DNA of 64,000 nt from Pseudoduganella albidiflava (GCF_004322755.1 NZ_CP036401.1:4402001-4466000), one strand, 5' to 3'. Shown: positions 52,818 to 62,025, counted from the stretch's first letter. Made by a program: numbers and translations. Notes: a model not told the origin generated them from the sequence alone.

Positions 52818-53555
52818 TCAGTACGGGCTGGCGGTCGGCCGCACGATGATCTCGCTGACATCCACGTCGGCCGGCTGTTCGATGGCGAAGTGGATGGTGC
52901 GGGCGATCGCGTCCGGCTTGATGGCGATCTTGCGGAAGCCGCGCATTTCCTCGCGGCCGCCCGGGTCCGAGATCGACTCGGCCAGCTCCGATTCCACCAC
53001 GCCGGGGGAGACGACGGTGACGCGGATGTCGCCACCCACTTCCTGCCGCAAGCCTTCGGAAATCGCCGCGACGGCGAACTTGGTGGCGCAGTACACGGCG
53101 GCGGTCGGGCTGACGGTGTAGGCGCCGATCGAGGCCAGGTTGATGATCTGCCCGCTCTTCTGGCGCTGCATCACCGGCAGCGCGGCGGCGATGCCGTGCA
53201 ACACGCCGCGCACGTTCACGTCGATCATGCGGTTCCATTCGTCGACCTTGAGCGCTTCCAGCTTCGACAGCGGCATCACGCCGGCGTTGTTGACGATGAC
53301 ATCGACGCGGCCATGCCGGTCCAGCGCGAAGTCGACGAACTGCTGCATGCTTTCGAGACTCGTCACATCGAGCTTGCGCACGGCCGCCGATCCGCCCTCG
53401 GCGGCGATCCGGGCGGCCAGTTCCTCCAGCCGGTCGGTGCGCCGCGCACCCAGGATGACGTGCATGCCGCGCGCGGCGAGGTGGCTGGCGGTGGCTTCGC
53501 CGATGCCGCTGCTGGCACCGGTGATCAGGACGACTTTTCGTTCTGCTGCGTTCAT
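52818..53555 (-). CDS. short-chain dehydrogenase/reductase
   Basis: 245 residues from the ATG with CGGAGAAC upstream. Classical SDR features are complete: NAD(P)-binding ITGASSGIGEATA at about 9-21, NNAG in VIVNNAGVMP, catalytic Ser in NLASIGAY and Tyr/Lys in YCATKFA. The Arg pair in GARRTDR after beta2 favours NADP(H). No signal is present. It is divergent from the AraC regulator gene 121 bases away, which probably controls it. The substrate is unknown. Confidence 0.93.
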   Translation of the reverse strand: MNAAERKVVLITGASSGIGEATASHLAARGMHVILGARRTDRLEELAARIAAEGGSAAVRKLDVTSLESMQQFVDFALDRHGRVDVIVNNAGVMPLSKLEALKVDEWNRMIDVNVRGVLHGIAAALPVMQRQKSGQIINLASIGAYTVSPTAAVYCATKFAVAAISEGLRQEVGGDIRVTVVSPGVVESELAESISDPGGREEMRGFRKIAIKPDAIARTIHFAIEQPADVDVSEIIVRPTASPY

Positions 53556-53676
53556 GGTGTTCTCCGTGTTGGGTTGCGATGGAAGCAGTATGGGCGTTCG
53601 CACCGGCGTGGAAAATATCCATTAATATTCGCCGGTTGCCTGATTCTCCAATCCCTTTCCAGACCCAGGATCCGCC

Positions 53677-54618
53677 GTGAATGCACCCTTGAACGACTCG
53701 CGTCAACGCCGCATCGTCAGCCTGCTGGAGCGCCTGGCGCCGCACGAGGGCTACACACTGTCGGCCCTGCCCGGCCTGAAATTCATGCGCGCCAATGGCA
53801 GAATCCCGCGCACGCCGGTCATGTACGAACCCTGCATCGTCGTCGTCTGCCAGGGCCGCAAGCGCGGCTTCCTCGGCGACACGGCCTATGTCTACGATGC
53901 GCACCACTACCTGGTGCTGTCGGTGCCGCTGCCGTTCGAGTCCGAGACCGAAGCCAGCCCCGCCGAGCCGATGCTGGCGGTGTCCGTGCCGATCGACCTG
54001 AAGGTGGCGGCCGAACTGGTGCTGGCCCTGGAGCAGAAGCACCGGCAGCGCGCCGCGCAGCCGGCCGGCATCGTCTCGACACCGCTCGACGATGCGATGG
54101 GCGACACGCTGCTGCGCCTGCTCGAAGCGCTGCAGACGGATGCCGATGCGGCCATCCTGGGCCCCGGCATCGTGCGCGAACTGGTGTACCGGGTGCTCAC
54201 GGGCCCGCAGGGCGGCGCGATCCATGCGGCGCTCACCCAGCAAAGCCACTTCGGCAAGATCGGCAAGGCGCTGCGGCGCATCCATGCGAACTACGACCGC
54301 CCGATCGACGTCGGCACGCTGGCCAGCGAGGCCGGCATGAGCGTGGCGGCGTTCCATGCGCACTTCAAGGCGGTCACGCAAACCACGCCGATCCAGTACC
54401 TGAAGACGACACGCCTGCACAAGGCGCGGCTGCTGATGGTGCAGGATGGCCTGACCGCGGCCACCGCCTGCCACCGCGTGGGCTATGAAAGCAGCTCGCA
54501 GTTCAGCCGCGAGTTCAAGCGCTTCTTCGGGCGCACGCCGGCGCTGGAGGCGGCCGAAATGAAGAATGCGCTGATGCAGATGCCGGCCAGCCCGGCTGGC
54601 GCCGTCACGATGCAGTAG
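53677..54618 (+). CDS. AraC-family transcriptional regulator
   Basis: 313 residues from a GTG start. An N-terminal AraC_N ligand domain (about 30-180, with MYEPCIVVVCQGRKRGFLGD) is followed by two C-terminal helix-turn-helix motifs (about 205-300: VGTLASEAGMSVAAFHAHFKAVTQTTPIQYLKTTRLHKAR in outline, and VGYESSSQFSREFKRFFGRTP). This subgroup usually controls a neighbouring oxidoreductase, here the divergent SDR gene. Confidence 0.92.
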   Translation: MNAPLNDSRQRRIVSLLERLAPHEGYTLSALPGLKFMRANGRIPRTPVMYEPCIVVVCQGRKRGFLGDTAYVYDAHHYLVLSVPLPFESETEASPAEPMLAVSVPIDLKVAAELVLALEQKHRQRAAQPAGIVSTPLDDAMGDTLLRLLEALQTDADAAILGPGIVRELVYRVLTGPQGGAIHAALTQQSHFGKIGKALRRIHANYDRPIDVGTLASEAGMSVAAFHAHFKAVTQTTPIQYLKTTRLHKARLLMVQDGLTAATACHRVGYESSSQFSREFKRFFGRTPALEAAEMKNALMQMPASPAGAVTMQ

Positions 54619-54674
54619 GCGCGGCGGATGCGGTAGATGCGGTAGATGCTTGGATGCCTGAATGCCTGGATGCG

Positions 54675-54711
54675 AAAAGCCCACCGGCAGGCATGCTGCG
54701 GGTGGGCTTTT
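54675..54711. terminator. bidirectional terminator after araC-type gene and cold-shock gene
   Basis: AAAAGCCCACC at 54675-54685 and GGTGGGCTTTT at 54701-54711 are exact complements with a 15-base loop, giving A-runs and T-runs in both directions. It lies between the convergent AraC and cold-shock genes and could serve both. Before it is a degenerate ATGCGGTAG/ATGCCTGG repeat at 54625-54674. Confidence 0.8.
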
Positions 54712-54791
54712 GCTGTGCGGGTTGCACGCCTGGCGGCGCCCACGCTATCTGCGTGGTGCGGGCCGGCGCGCAGCCTGGCCGCTGGGATCGG

Positions 54792-55001
54792 TCAGATCGC
54801 GCGGATATTGCCGGCTTTTTCGCCTTTCGGGCCGGTCGAGCGTTCGAACGACACGCGCTGGTTTTCGGAAAGGCTCTTGAAACCTTCCGATTGAATATCC
54901 TGGAAATGGGCGAACAAATCGCCGCCGCCTGCGTCAGGCGTAATGAAGCCGAAGCCCTTGGAATCGTTGAACCATTTTACGGTGCCGGTTTGAGTAGTCA
55001 T
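54792..55001 (-). CDS. cold-shock protein (CspA family)
   Basis: 69 residues, an OB-fold single-stranded nucleic acid chaperone. RNP1 is KGFGFITP (residues 15-22) and RNP2 is LFAHFQD (residues 29-35); [13 protein letters not shown] and [13 protein letters not shown] are typical of CspA-like proteins. AAGGAC lies 7 bases before the ATG. A long leader lies upstream, as is common in cold-shock genes, which often self-regulate mRNA stability or translation through it. Confidence 0.95.
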   Translation of the reverse strand: MTTQTGTVKWFNDSKGFGFITPDAGGGDLFAHFQDIQSEGFKSLSENQRVSFERSTGPKGEKAGNIRAI

Positions 55002-55373
55002 TTAATCAGTCCTTTAAATATTGCATGGGCAAGACGCCCGGGTGCACGGTCGACCAAGAGGGATAACGGAGGAAATCAAACAGGACCGCCAAATGACCCT
55101 GGGGGCATACGGCGAGGCGGGAGAGAAAAACCAACAATAACAACGACTTGATGTAGTGCGAGACGAAAGATACAGCACATTGCCGGGAATGCCCAGTGAT
55201 TTCTGGCTTATTTTCGGATTATTTTCAATGACCCGGTTCGACTGTCTTTGGATATTTTCTCCATCGGAATTTTCAGGCCGGCTTATCGCCCCTGTTTCCC
55301 AGCCATATTTACTGGCTGAATTTCCCGGCCAAATCGCCGGCAAAGTCCCAGAAAATATCGCCGGAGGTGCGCA
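55002..55373. other. cold-shock gene leader and AT-rich intergenic region
   Basis: No credible gene is seen in these 372 bases; a 109-codon frame on the minus strand is rich in Ser, Arg, Cys and Pro with no support. About 55140-55350 is unusually AT-rich for this window and includes the small hairpin CAGCCATATTTACTGGCTG. The part next to the cold-shock gene should be its 5' leader. Confidence 0.5.
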
Positions 55374-56126
55374 CTACACCTTGCTCCACCCGATGCAGCC
55401 GGCCGGCAGCCCCGTGCCGCCCACCAGCACCGCGCCGTGGCGGTAGAAGCGCCAGCGCTTGTCCTTCGGCACGGCCACCAGCACCACGCCCATCGGGCGG
55501 TCGCTCCACACCAGGCGCGCTTCGCTGGCATCGAGCGCATCGAAGACCTGCGCCGGCGTGGTGCCCGGCGCGAAGACGACGGCCGTGAAATCCTGCCCCG
55601 GCGGCTCGCGCAAGGCCCAGCCGCCGGCCAGCGCGGTGCCCGTGGCGAACACCAGCAGCGCGGCGGTGGCGCTGCCGGGCCCGGACGGGCGGCCGCGCAG
55701 CCACCAGCCCAGCGCCAGCGGCACCAGGCCGAACACGGCCAGCCACAGCACGTCCCAGAACAGCGGGTCGGGCGTATCGAGGCGGATGCGGTGGATGCGC
55801 AGGATCCAGTGCGCCAGGCCCACGTCGATCAGGTTCCAGACGCCGAATCCCAGCAGCACGGCGGCGGCCAGCGCCGTCGCGCCGGGCGCCGGGACGCCCC
55901 GCCGGCGGGCCTGCCACAGGCCCCACAGGCCGGCCACCGCGATCACGTACATCAGCACGTGGAAATAGCCGTCCCACATGACCTGCAGCCGCAGGTCGTC
56001 CATGCCCGGCACCAGGCTGAGGAAATGGTGCCACTGCAAGACCTGGTGCAGCAGGATTCCGTCGAAGAAGCCGCCCAGGGCGATCCCGAGCACGAAACTC
56101 CATCTCATCCAGGGCGATTTCAGCAT
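55374..56126 (-). CDS. DUF2243 membrane protein
   Basis: 250 residues. Four hydrophobic segments are visible at about 10-30, 55-72, 82-105 and 123-143. The segments before and within carry the DUF2243 pattern: GIALGGFFDGILLHQVLQWHH, DGYFHVLMY and NLIDVGLAHWILRIHRI. The conserved His residues suggest metal or heme binding, but no function is known for the family. A further C-terminal half (about 165-250) is soluble and should be outside the membrane. Confidence 0.88.
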   Translation of the reverse strand: MLKSPWMRWSFVLGIALGGFFDGILLHQVLQWHHFLSLVPGMDDLRLQVMWDGYFHVLMYVIAVAGLWGLWQARRRGVPAPGATALAAAVLLGFGVWNLIDVGLAHWILRIHRIRLDTPDPLFWDVLWLAVFGLVPLALGWWLRGRPSGPGSATAALLVFATGTALAGGWALREPPGQDFTAVVFAPGTTPAQVFDALDASEARLVWSDRPMGVVLVAVPKDKRWRFYRHGAVLVGGTGLPAGCIGWSKV

Positions 56127-56205
56127 CGGCCAGCTCCGTTATGTGTGTGGTTTCGAGCGATCACATGGAGCGGCGAGTATAGGAAAGCCGGAGAGATGGC
56201 GGCGC

Positions 56206-56628
56206 TCAATTCCCCCGATAGGTGGAGTAGCCGAATGGGCTGAGCAGCAATGGCACGTGGTAGTGCTGTGCCGCCGCGCCCACGTGGAACTCGACCGGGA
56301 TGCGGGGGAAGAAGGTGTCCTGCTTCAGGCGGGCATAGTGCTCGCCCGTCTCGAACACGATGCGGTAGTCGCCGGCGGGCATCGCGCGCTCTTCCGGGAA
56401 CAGGGCGGGAATGCGGCCTTGCGCATTGGTGACGCCGGCGGCGAGCGCGCGCCAGCCTTCGCCGGCACGCTGCTCCAGCGTGACACGGATGCCTGCGGTG
56501 GGCTGGCCGCTCTGCAGGTCGAGCACGTGGACGCTGAGCGGGTTGGGCGCCGTCGCGGCCATGGCCGGGGCGGTGGACAGCAGGCCGGCAAACAGGCCGG
56601 CGGCGAGGATGTGCCTGATCGGATACAT
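56206..56628 (-). CDS. uraH: exported transthyretin-like protein (5-hydroxyisourate hydrolase family)
   Basis: 140 residues with a signal peptide ending near AMAAT (residue 25). The mature protein matches the hydroxyisourate hydrolase family: LSVHVLDLQSGQPTAGIRVTL with the first catalytic His, later FFPRIPVEFHV, HYHVPLLLSPFGYSTYRGN with the C-terminal YRG(S/N) tetrapeptide. HIUase converts hydroxyisourate to OHCU in urate breakdown; periplasmic forms exist. GGAAAAC stands before the ATG. The adjacent secreted DUF336 protein gene is upstream, and no other urate gene is seen. Confidence 0.9.
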   Translation of the reverse strand: MYPIRHILAAGLFAGLLSTAPAMAATAPNPLSVHVLDLQSGQPTAGIRVTLEQRAGEGWRALAAGVTNAQGRIPALFPEERAMPAGDYRIVFETGEHYARLKQDTFFPRIPVEFHVGAAAQHYHVPLLLSPFGYSTYRGN

Positions 56629-56653
56629 GGTGTTTTCCTTGATGAGTGAAAAG

Positions 56654-57157
56654 TCAGTCGGTGGCCGGCTGGTCGAGTTCCGGCATGGCGCGGATCGCCG
56701 CCACGGCGCAGGCATGGTCGTTGACCGCCCCGCCGCCGCCCGCGACGCCGATCGCGCCCACCACCTGCCCTGCCGCGGCCACCGGCACGCCGCCGCCGAG
56801 GAGCAGCAGTTCGGGCAGCGCGGCCAGGTTGCGCGCATCGGGATTGGCCGCCGCGGCGCGGGCCAGGGTCAGCGTCGCGGTGCGGGTCGACAGCGCCGTA
56901 TAGGCCTTGCGCCGGCTCGCCTCGATGTTGTGCGGGCCCACGGTGTCCGCGCGCTGCAGCGCCAGCAGGTTGCCGCCGCGGTCGAGCACCGCGGCCACGA
57001 TCGCGCGGTCCTGGCGCCGGCACGCGTCGAGGGCGCCGGCCACCAGGCGGCTGGCGGTCTGCAGCGTCAGGTCGGGCTGCTGGCGCACCTGGCCGGCGGC
57101 GGGCAGCGCCGCCAGCGTGGCCAGCAGGGCAAGCAGGCGGACAGTGAGACGGGACAT
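56654..57157 (-). CDS. exported DUF336/GlcG-HbpS-fold protein
   Basis: 167 residues with a signal peptide (residues 1-22, LLALLATLAALPAAG) and the DUF336 fold: LTLQTASRLVAGALDACRR, AIVAAVLDRGGNLLALQRADTVG, RKAYTAL, LGGGVPVAAAGQVVGAIGVAGG. The start at MSRLTV was chosen because AAGGAA is 9 bases before it; an ATG at 57175 has a weaker site. It precedes the uraH-like gene with a 25-base gap and is divergent from the two-component regulator. Export of both suggests a periplasmic role, unlike the cytosolic relative in the flavonoid locus. Confidence 0.85.
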   Translation of the reverse strand: MSRLTVRLLALLATLAALPAAGQVRQQPDLTLQTASRLVAGALDACRRQDRAIVAAVLDRGGNLLALQRADTVGPHNIEASRRKAYTALSTRTATLTLARAAAANPDARNLAALPELLLLGGGVPVAAAGQVVGAIGVAGGGGAVNDHACAVAAIRAMPELDQPATD

Positions 57158-57317
57158 GGCATTCTTTCCTTGCATGGTGTTCTTTCGTTGCCGTTCTTTC
57201 GTGACTTGAAGCGCCATTGTGGCTGCCGCCCGGCCACGGCCGCATGACCGCCAGATGACAATTTCGTCATCCAGCGCCGGCCCGCGCAGGCATACAATGG
57301 GGCTTTGCGCGGCGCCC

Positions 57318-58010
57318 ATGACCATCCTCCTGATCGAAGACGAGCCGAAAACCGGCGACTACCTGCAGCGCGGCCTGGCCGAATCCGGGTTCGCCGTCCG
57401 CCTCGCGCGCAATGGCCGCGACGGCCTGGCCATCGCGCGCGAAGGCGGCATCGACCTGGTGGTGCTCGACGTGATGCTCCCCGGCATGGATGGCTGGCAG
57501 GTCCTGGCAGCGCTGCGTGGCGCACCGGCGACCGAACAGATCCCCGTGCTGTTCCTGACCGCGCGCGACGAAGTGCACGACCGCGTGCGCGGCCTGGAAC
57601 TGGGCGCCGACGACTACCTCGTCAAGCCGTTCGCGTTCGTCGAACTGGTGGCGCGGCTGCGCACGCTGCTGCGGCGCGGTCCGGTGCGGGAGGATGAACT
57701 GATCCGCATCGGCGGCCTGGAGATCGACGTGATCCGCCGCCGCGTGCGCCGCGACGGCACGCCGGTCGTGCTGACGGCCCAGGAATTCGCCCTGCTGCAC
57801 CTGCTGGCGCGGCGCGAAGGCCAGGTGCTGTCGCGCTCCCTGATCGCCTCGCAGGTGTGGGACATGAATTTCGACAGCGATACCAACGTGATCGACGCGG
57901 CGGTGCGCCGGCTGCGCCGCAAGATCGACGATCCCTTCCCGCAAAAGCTGATCCACACCCGGCGCGGCATGGGCTATGTGTGCGAGGTGGAACCGGCGGC
58001 CGGCGCGTGA
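57318..58010 (+). CDS. OmpR/PhoB-type response regulator (heavy-metal branch)
   Basis: 230 residues. The receiver has Asp51 as phospho-acceptor in [14 protein letters not shown] and Lys103 in YLVKPFAF. The C-terminal winged helix spans about 130-225 ([36 protein letters not shown], and RRGMGYVCE). The IrlR/CusR-like layout and the sensor that follows fit metal or envelope stress sensing. The ATG at 57318 gives a start typical for the family; one at 57297 is possible. It overlaps the kinase gene by one base. Confidence 0.92.
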   Translation: MTILLIEDEPKTGDYLQRGLAESGFAVRLARNGRDGLAIAREGGIDLVVLDVMLPGMDGWQVLAALRGAPATEQIPVLFLTARDEVHDRVRGLELGADDYLVKPFAFVELVARLRTLLRRGPVREDELIRIGGLEIDVIRRRVRRDGTPVVLTAQEFALLHLLARREGQVLSRSLIASQVWDMNFDSDTNVIDAAVRRLRRKIDDPFPQKLIHTRRGMGYVCEVEPAAGA

Positions 58011-59422
58011 TGGCGGGCCTGCGCGGTTCGCTGGCGGCGCGCGTGACCGCCATGTTCGTGCTGATCGTCGCGCTGGCGGCGGCCGGACTCGGTACCTGGC
58101 TGTACCTGTCCTTCGTGGCGGAAATCGAACGGCGCGACGATCTCGCGCTGCTGGGCAAGCTGCGGCAGATCCAGCTGCTGCTCGGCCGCCCGGGCGCAGC
58201 CGGCCTGCTGCGCACCCAGCCCGACCTGTTCCGCGACACCATGAGCGGCCAGGAGAATTCGCTGGTGCGCTTCGTGGCGCCGGACGGCACCGTGCTGGCC
58301 GACATCAACCCCGGCGACGAGCGTTATCCAATCCCTCCGGCCACCGGTGCCACGCCCGGGCGCGGGGCTATCGCGAGCTGGACCAGCCGCGCCGGCGCCC
58401 CGGGCCGCGTGGTGGCGGGCACCGCCAGGCTGGGCAGCGGCACCGCCACGCCCACGGTCACGGTCATCGTCGCCCGTGCCTACGCCGACCGGAGCGCCAT
58501 GCTCACCCGCTTCCGCCACCGCATCGCCGGCGCGGCCGCCATCAGCGCCCTGGCCGCGGCACTGTGCGCCGCGTGGATGCTGCACCGGGGGCTGCGGCCG
58601 CTGCGCGTGGTGGCCCGCCACGCGGCGCTGGTGCGGCCCGGTACGCTGGGCCACCGGCTCGAGGCCGGCGATGCCCCATCGGAACTGCAGCCGCTGGTCG
58701 GCGCCCTCAATGCCATGCTGGCGCGGCTGCAGGAAGGCTATGCGCGCCTGTCGGCCTTTTCCGCCGACCTCGCGCATGAATTCCGCACGCCGGTCGCCAA
58801 CCTGCTCGGCCAGAGCCAGGTCATGCTGGCCCGGCCGCGCAGCACCGCCGAGTACGAAGGGCTGCTGGCCTCGAACATCGAAGAACTGGAGCGGCTCGCC
58901 CGCATGATCGAAAGCATGCTGTTCCTGGCCCGCGCCGGGCAGGACGAGGTGGCGCCGGCCAGCCAGCCCCTGCGGGCGCTGGACGAACTGGCGAAGGTGG
59001 CTGATTTCTACGAAGGCATGGCGGAAGATCGAGGCCTGCACCTGGCGTGCGCGGGCGACGGCGTGGTGCTGGCCGATCCCGCCCTGCTGCGGCGCGCGCT
59101 GGCCAACCTGCTGTCGAACGCCGTGCGGCATGCCAGCCCGGGCAGCACGATCGTGCTGCGCGCCGAAGCGGGAGCCGGCGGCACCACGCTGAGCGTTGAA
59201 AACACCGGCACGCCGATCGCGCCGGAACACCTGCCGCACCTGTTCGAGCGCTTTTACCGGGCCGACGCGGCACGCGGCCATGGCGACGCTTCCACCGGCC
59301 TCGGCCTGTCGATTGTTCGCGCGATCATGGCGCTGCACGGGGGGACGGCAACCGTGCATGCCGGGGAGGATCGCGTCCGGTTCACGCTGCACTTTCCGGC
59401 CGGCGGCCACGGCCAGCGCTGA
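58010..59422 (+). CDS. sensor histidine kinase partner (CusS/IrlS-like)
   Basis: 470 residues. Membrane segments at about 13-35 and 171-191 flank a periplasmic sensor domain. A HAMP (about 190-245), the phospho-acceptor His256 in DLAHEFRTPVANLL, an N box (ALANLLSNAVRHA), and STGLGLSIVRAIMALHGG of the ATPase domain follow. TGATG joins it to the regulator gene. It is the membrane sensor of the pair; the divergent exported DUF336 gene next to its regulator is a likely target. Confidence 0.92.
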   Translation: MAGLRGSLAARVTAMFVLIVALAAAGLGTWLYLSFVAEIERRDDLALLGKLRQIQLLLGRPGAAGLLRTQPDLFRDTMSGQENSLVRFVAPDGTVLADINPGDERYPIPPATGATPGRGAIASWTSRAGAPGRVVAGTARLGSGTATPTVTVIVARAYADRSAMLTRFRHRIAGAAAISALAAALCAAWMLHRGLRPLRVVARHAALVRPGTLGHRLEAGDAPSELQPLVGALNAMLARLQEGYARLSAFSADLAHEFRTPVANLLGQSQVMLARPRSTAEYEGLLASNIEELERLARMIESMLFLARAGQDEVAPASQPLRALDELAKVADFYEGMAEDRGLHLACAGDGVVLADPALLRRALANLLSNAVRHASPGSTIVLRAEAGAGGTTLSVENTGTPIAPEHLPHLFERFYRADAARGHGDASTGLGLSIVRAIMALHGGTATVHAGEDRVRFTLHFPAGGHGQR

Positions 59423-59536
59423 CGGCCCGTGGCCGGACACCGCGCGGTGGTGATTTCAGGTTAATATTCACCATCAACCTGCCGGCACACGACCTGCCGG
59501 TCTATCGAGGCTGAACCGGCCAAACATGGAACTGCG

Positions 59537-60991
59537 ATGAATCTGGCTACCGACCACGATTACGATGGCAAGCGCTTGTCCGATGGAGCGAACAGGGAGG
59601 CACACCAGGGAACGGAGCAGGACGCGCAGGCGATGGCACATCAGGTGGCACTTGAGGTGGCCAATCAGGTGGCCAATGAGGTAGCCAATGAGGTGGCCAA
59701 TGAGATAGCGAACGCGGCAGCGAATGAGCTGGCCCATGAGGCGGCACATCCGGTGACAAGCGCAGCCGATGAGGTGGCCAACGAGGTGGCCAATGAGGCG
59801 GCTCGTGTGACGGCAGCCCAGGCGGCAGACCACGCAGACCAGGCAGCCCATCAGGGAGCGCGCGAGCTGCTGTCGATCCGCGAGGCCGTGCTCGACCATT
59901 GGGAAGCCTCGGTCCGGGCCCAGATCAAGGGCGCCGCCGAGCTGCTCGGCCCGGCGCTGACCGACAACCTGCCCAATCTCTACGACAACCTCGCCGAGGC
60001 GATCAGCCCCGGCCAGGCCCGCGAAACCGCCACCCAGCACACCACGGCCGCCATGTCCCATGGCAGCGAGCGTGCGCGCATGACCTGTTTCGGCCCGGAC
60101 GAAGTCTTGCGCGAATACCAGCTGTTCCGGGATGCCATCCGCGATGTCGCCCAGGCGCGCGGCATCCGCTGGCCGGCGGACGTATGGGCCACCATCAGCC
60201 GGTCCATCGAGATCGCCGCCTGCGAATCGCTGCGCGAATATGCCGCCACGCACGAGGCGCTGCGCCGGCGCGTGGCGGCCGCGCTGTCGCACGACATGCG
60301 CGCGCCGCTGGGAGTGATCGCCACCGGCGCGCAGCTCGTCGCCCAGACCGGCGACCTGGACGTGGCCCGGCGCTCCGCCGACAAGATCCTGCGCCACGCC
60401 GGGCGGCTCGAATCGATGATGGGTGAACTGCTCGAGGCGCTGACGGTCATGCGCGAAGCCTTGCCGCCGCTCGCGCTGGCGCCGTTCGACATGCGCGACC
60501 TGGCGCTGGATGTCGCCCGCCAGTTCGGCGAGCAGGGTGGCGGCCCGTTCACCGTCACCGGCGAAAACGTCGAAGGCCACTGGTGCGTGCCGACCATGCG
60601 CCGGGCACTGGAAAACCTGGTCGCCAACGCCGTCAAGTACGGCGCGGGCGGCGCGGTCCGGATCGACGTTTCAAGTGGCCGGGGCAGGCTGTCGCTGTCG
60701 GTCCACAACAGCGGGCCGGCCATTCCCGCCGAGCGGCGCGAACGCATTTTCGGCTACCTGTTCCGCTATGGCGGCCCGGGCACCGTGGGCTGGGGCATCG
60801 GCCTGCCCTTCGTGCGCGACGTGGCCGAAGCGCATGGCGGCAGCGTATCGGTCGACAGTTCCGACGAGGATGGCACCACCTTCACGATCGACGTGCCGGT
60901 CGATTGCCGGCCATTCGTCCGGCGCACCGCGGACGGCCTGCGCGCCGCGCCGGAGGAACACGACGCCGCGGGGACAGGCCAACACGGATGA
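59537..60991 (+). CDS. cytosolic sensor histidine kinase with EVAN repeat N-terminus
   Basis: 484 residues. The first 38 are polar, then residues about 39-97 are Val-Ala-Asn-Glu repeats (EVANQVANEVANEVANEIAN) from a 12-base DNA repeat. A RsbRD-like helical region covers about 110-200 (EAVLDHWEASVRAQI and on), then a HisKA box with His252 in LSHDMRAPLGVIATG and an ATPase domain with ALENLVANAVKYG and WGIGLPFVRDVAEAHGG. No membrane segment is seen. The partner regulator is not adjacent. The repeat tract should be a long helix, perhaps a dimer-forming coil. Confidence 0.88.
   Translation: MNLATDHDYDGKRLSDGANREAHQGTEQDAQAMAHQVALEVANQVANEVANEVANEIANAAANELAHEAAHPVTSAADEVANEVANEAARVTAAQAADHADQAAHQGARELLSIREAVLDHWEASVRAQIKGAAELLGPALTDNLPNLYDNLAEAISPGQARETATQHTTAAMSHGSERARMTCFGPDEVLREYQLFRDAIRDVAQARGIRWPADVWATISRSIEIAACESLREYAATHEALRRRVAAALSHDMRAPLGVIATGAQLVAQTGDLDVARRSADKILRHAGRLESMMGELLEALTVMREALPPLALAPFDMRDLALDVARQFGEQGGGPFTVTGENVEGHWCVPTMRRALENLVANAVKYGAGGAVRIDVSSGRGRLSLSVHNSGPAIPAERRERIFGYLFRYGGPGTVGWGIGLPFVRDVAEAHGGSVSVDSSDEDGTTFTIDVPVDCRPFVRRTADGLRAAPEEHDAAGTGQHG
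59654..59805 (+). repeat. 12-bp coding tandem repeat (EVAN)
   Basis: Two blocks, 59654-59745 and 59770-59805, contain degenerate copies of GAGGTGGCCAAT, each giving Glu-Val-Ala-Asn. They lie in frame inside the kinase gene. The copies are diverged enough that the array is not very recent. Confidence 0.75.
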
Positions 60992-61002
60992 GGTAGCGGC
61001 CG

Positions 61003-62025
61003 TCAGGCCGCGGCCGCATATCCCACGTTGCGGAAGAAGCGCAGCATCTCGGCGCTGGCCGACGGACCCTTCTCGTCGGCATAGCTGCCGCGCGCACTGC
61101 CGCCCGACCAGGCATGGCCCGCGCCGTGGATCACCCAGTGCTCGGCAAGCACCGCGCCACCCGGACCGCGGTGGACTTCGCGGGTGAAGTCGCGCCCGTG
61201 CAGCATGCCCGTTTCCTTGACCACCTCGGTGCCCTGCGCATCGTTGGCGCAGGTAGCGCTCAGCGTATGCCTGACCACCGTGTGCCCGTTGGCGCTGTGG
61301 ACGGTCTGGTCGTTATCGCCATGGAAAACGATGACGGGCACGGCCTGTTGCGCCAGCACGGCCGCCTGGTCGATCGATGCGCCGTTGCGCATCGCTTCCA
61401 TCGCGGTGGCGGTATCGGTGGCGCAGCCGAGCGGCAGGCCGGAATGGCAGCCCACCGCCGCATAGATGTCCGGGTAGGCGGACCCCAGCACCACGGCCAT
61501 GGCGGCACCCGCGGACAGGCCGGCGACGAATACGCGGCCGGCCGGTACGCCATGGGCCTCCATCACTTCCCGCGTGGCGCCGGCAATCAGCGCGGCATCG
61601 CCCTGGCCACGCTGCTGGTGCGCCTTGTCGAACCAGTTCCAGCAGCCGCCCACCATGCCGAACGTGGTCTGCTCGGGATACATCACCAGGCAGCCCGCCT
61701 CCTCGGCATGCCGGTTCATGTCGGTACCGTTGGCGAAATCGTCGGCGCTCTGGCCACAGCCGTGCAGCATCACGACCAGCGTGGGATCGTGGCCCGTGAA
61801 CGACGCGGGAATGTACAGTTTGTAGGCCAGCGATCCCTGGCTGGAGTCGAAGGTCCTGTTGAGGAAGCGGGGCGTCCTGGCAGCAGTAGTGGCGACAGCA
61901 CTGGCAGCAGCACTGGAAGTCACCCCGATGTCGCCCGGCATGACCGCCGGGTCGTTCGTTGCACCGTGAAAGCTCAGGGGCATGAACGCCAACCGCGTCC
62001 ACTGTTCACATAAGGCTTGTATCAT
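61003..62025 (-). CDS. PHB depolymerase family esterase
   Basis: 340 residues. The catalytic domain of the Esterase_phd family has VVMLHGCGQSADDFANGT, the nucleophile elbow GLSAG in FVAGLSAGAAMAVV, Asp in FHGDNDQTVH and His near HVIHGAGHAW-type text (WVIHGAGHAWSGGS). This gives a polyhydroxybutyrate- or feruloyl-esterase-like enzyme. The N-terminal 60 residues are Ala/Ser/Thr-rich without a clear Sec signal. AGGAG stands before the ATG. Substrate could be intracellular or extracellular polyester or an aryl ester. Confidence 0.88.
   Translation of the reverse strand: MIQALCEQWTRLAFMPLSFHGATNDPAVMPGDIGVTSSAAASAVATTAARTPRFLNRTFDSSQGSLAYKLYIPASFTGHDPTLVVMLHGCGQSADDFANGTDMNRHAEEAGCLVMYPEQTTFGMVGGCWNWFDKAHQQRGQGDAALIAGATREVMEAHGVPAGRVFVAGLSAGAAMAVVLGSAYPDIYAAVGCHSGLPLGCATDTATAMEAMRNGASIDQAAVLAQQAVPVIVFHGDNDQTVHSANGHTVVRHTLSATCANDAQGTEVVKETGMLHGRDFTREVHRGPGGAVLAEHWVIHGAGHAWSGGSARGSYADEKGPSASAEMLRFFRNVGYAAAA

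Noticed and set aside
55014..55343. 109-codon frame upstream of the cold-shock gene
   Set aside because: Odd composition, no ribosome site, overlap with the expected leader; no support for a protein.
59654..59805. Possible CRISPR-like repeat array
   Set aside because: Units are 12 bp, without unique spacers, and lie in frame within a kinase gene. The tract at 19479-19533 was rejected for the same reasons of unit size and lack of spacers.
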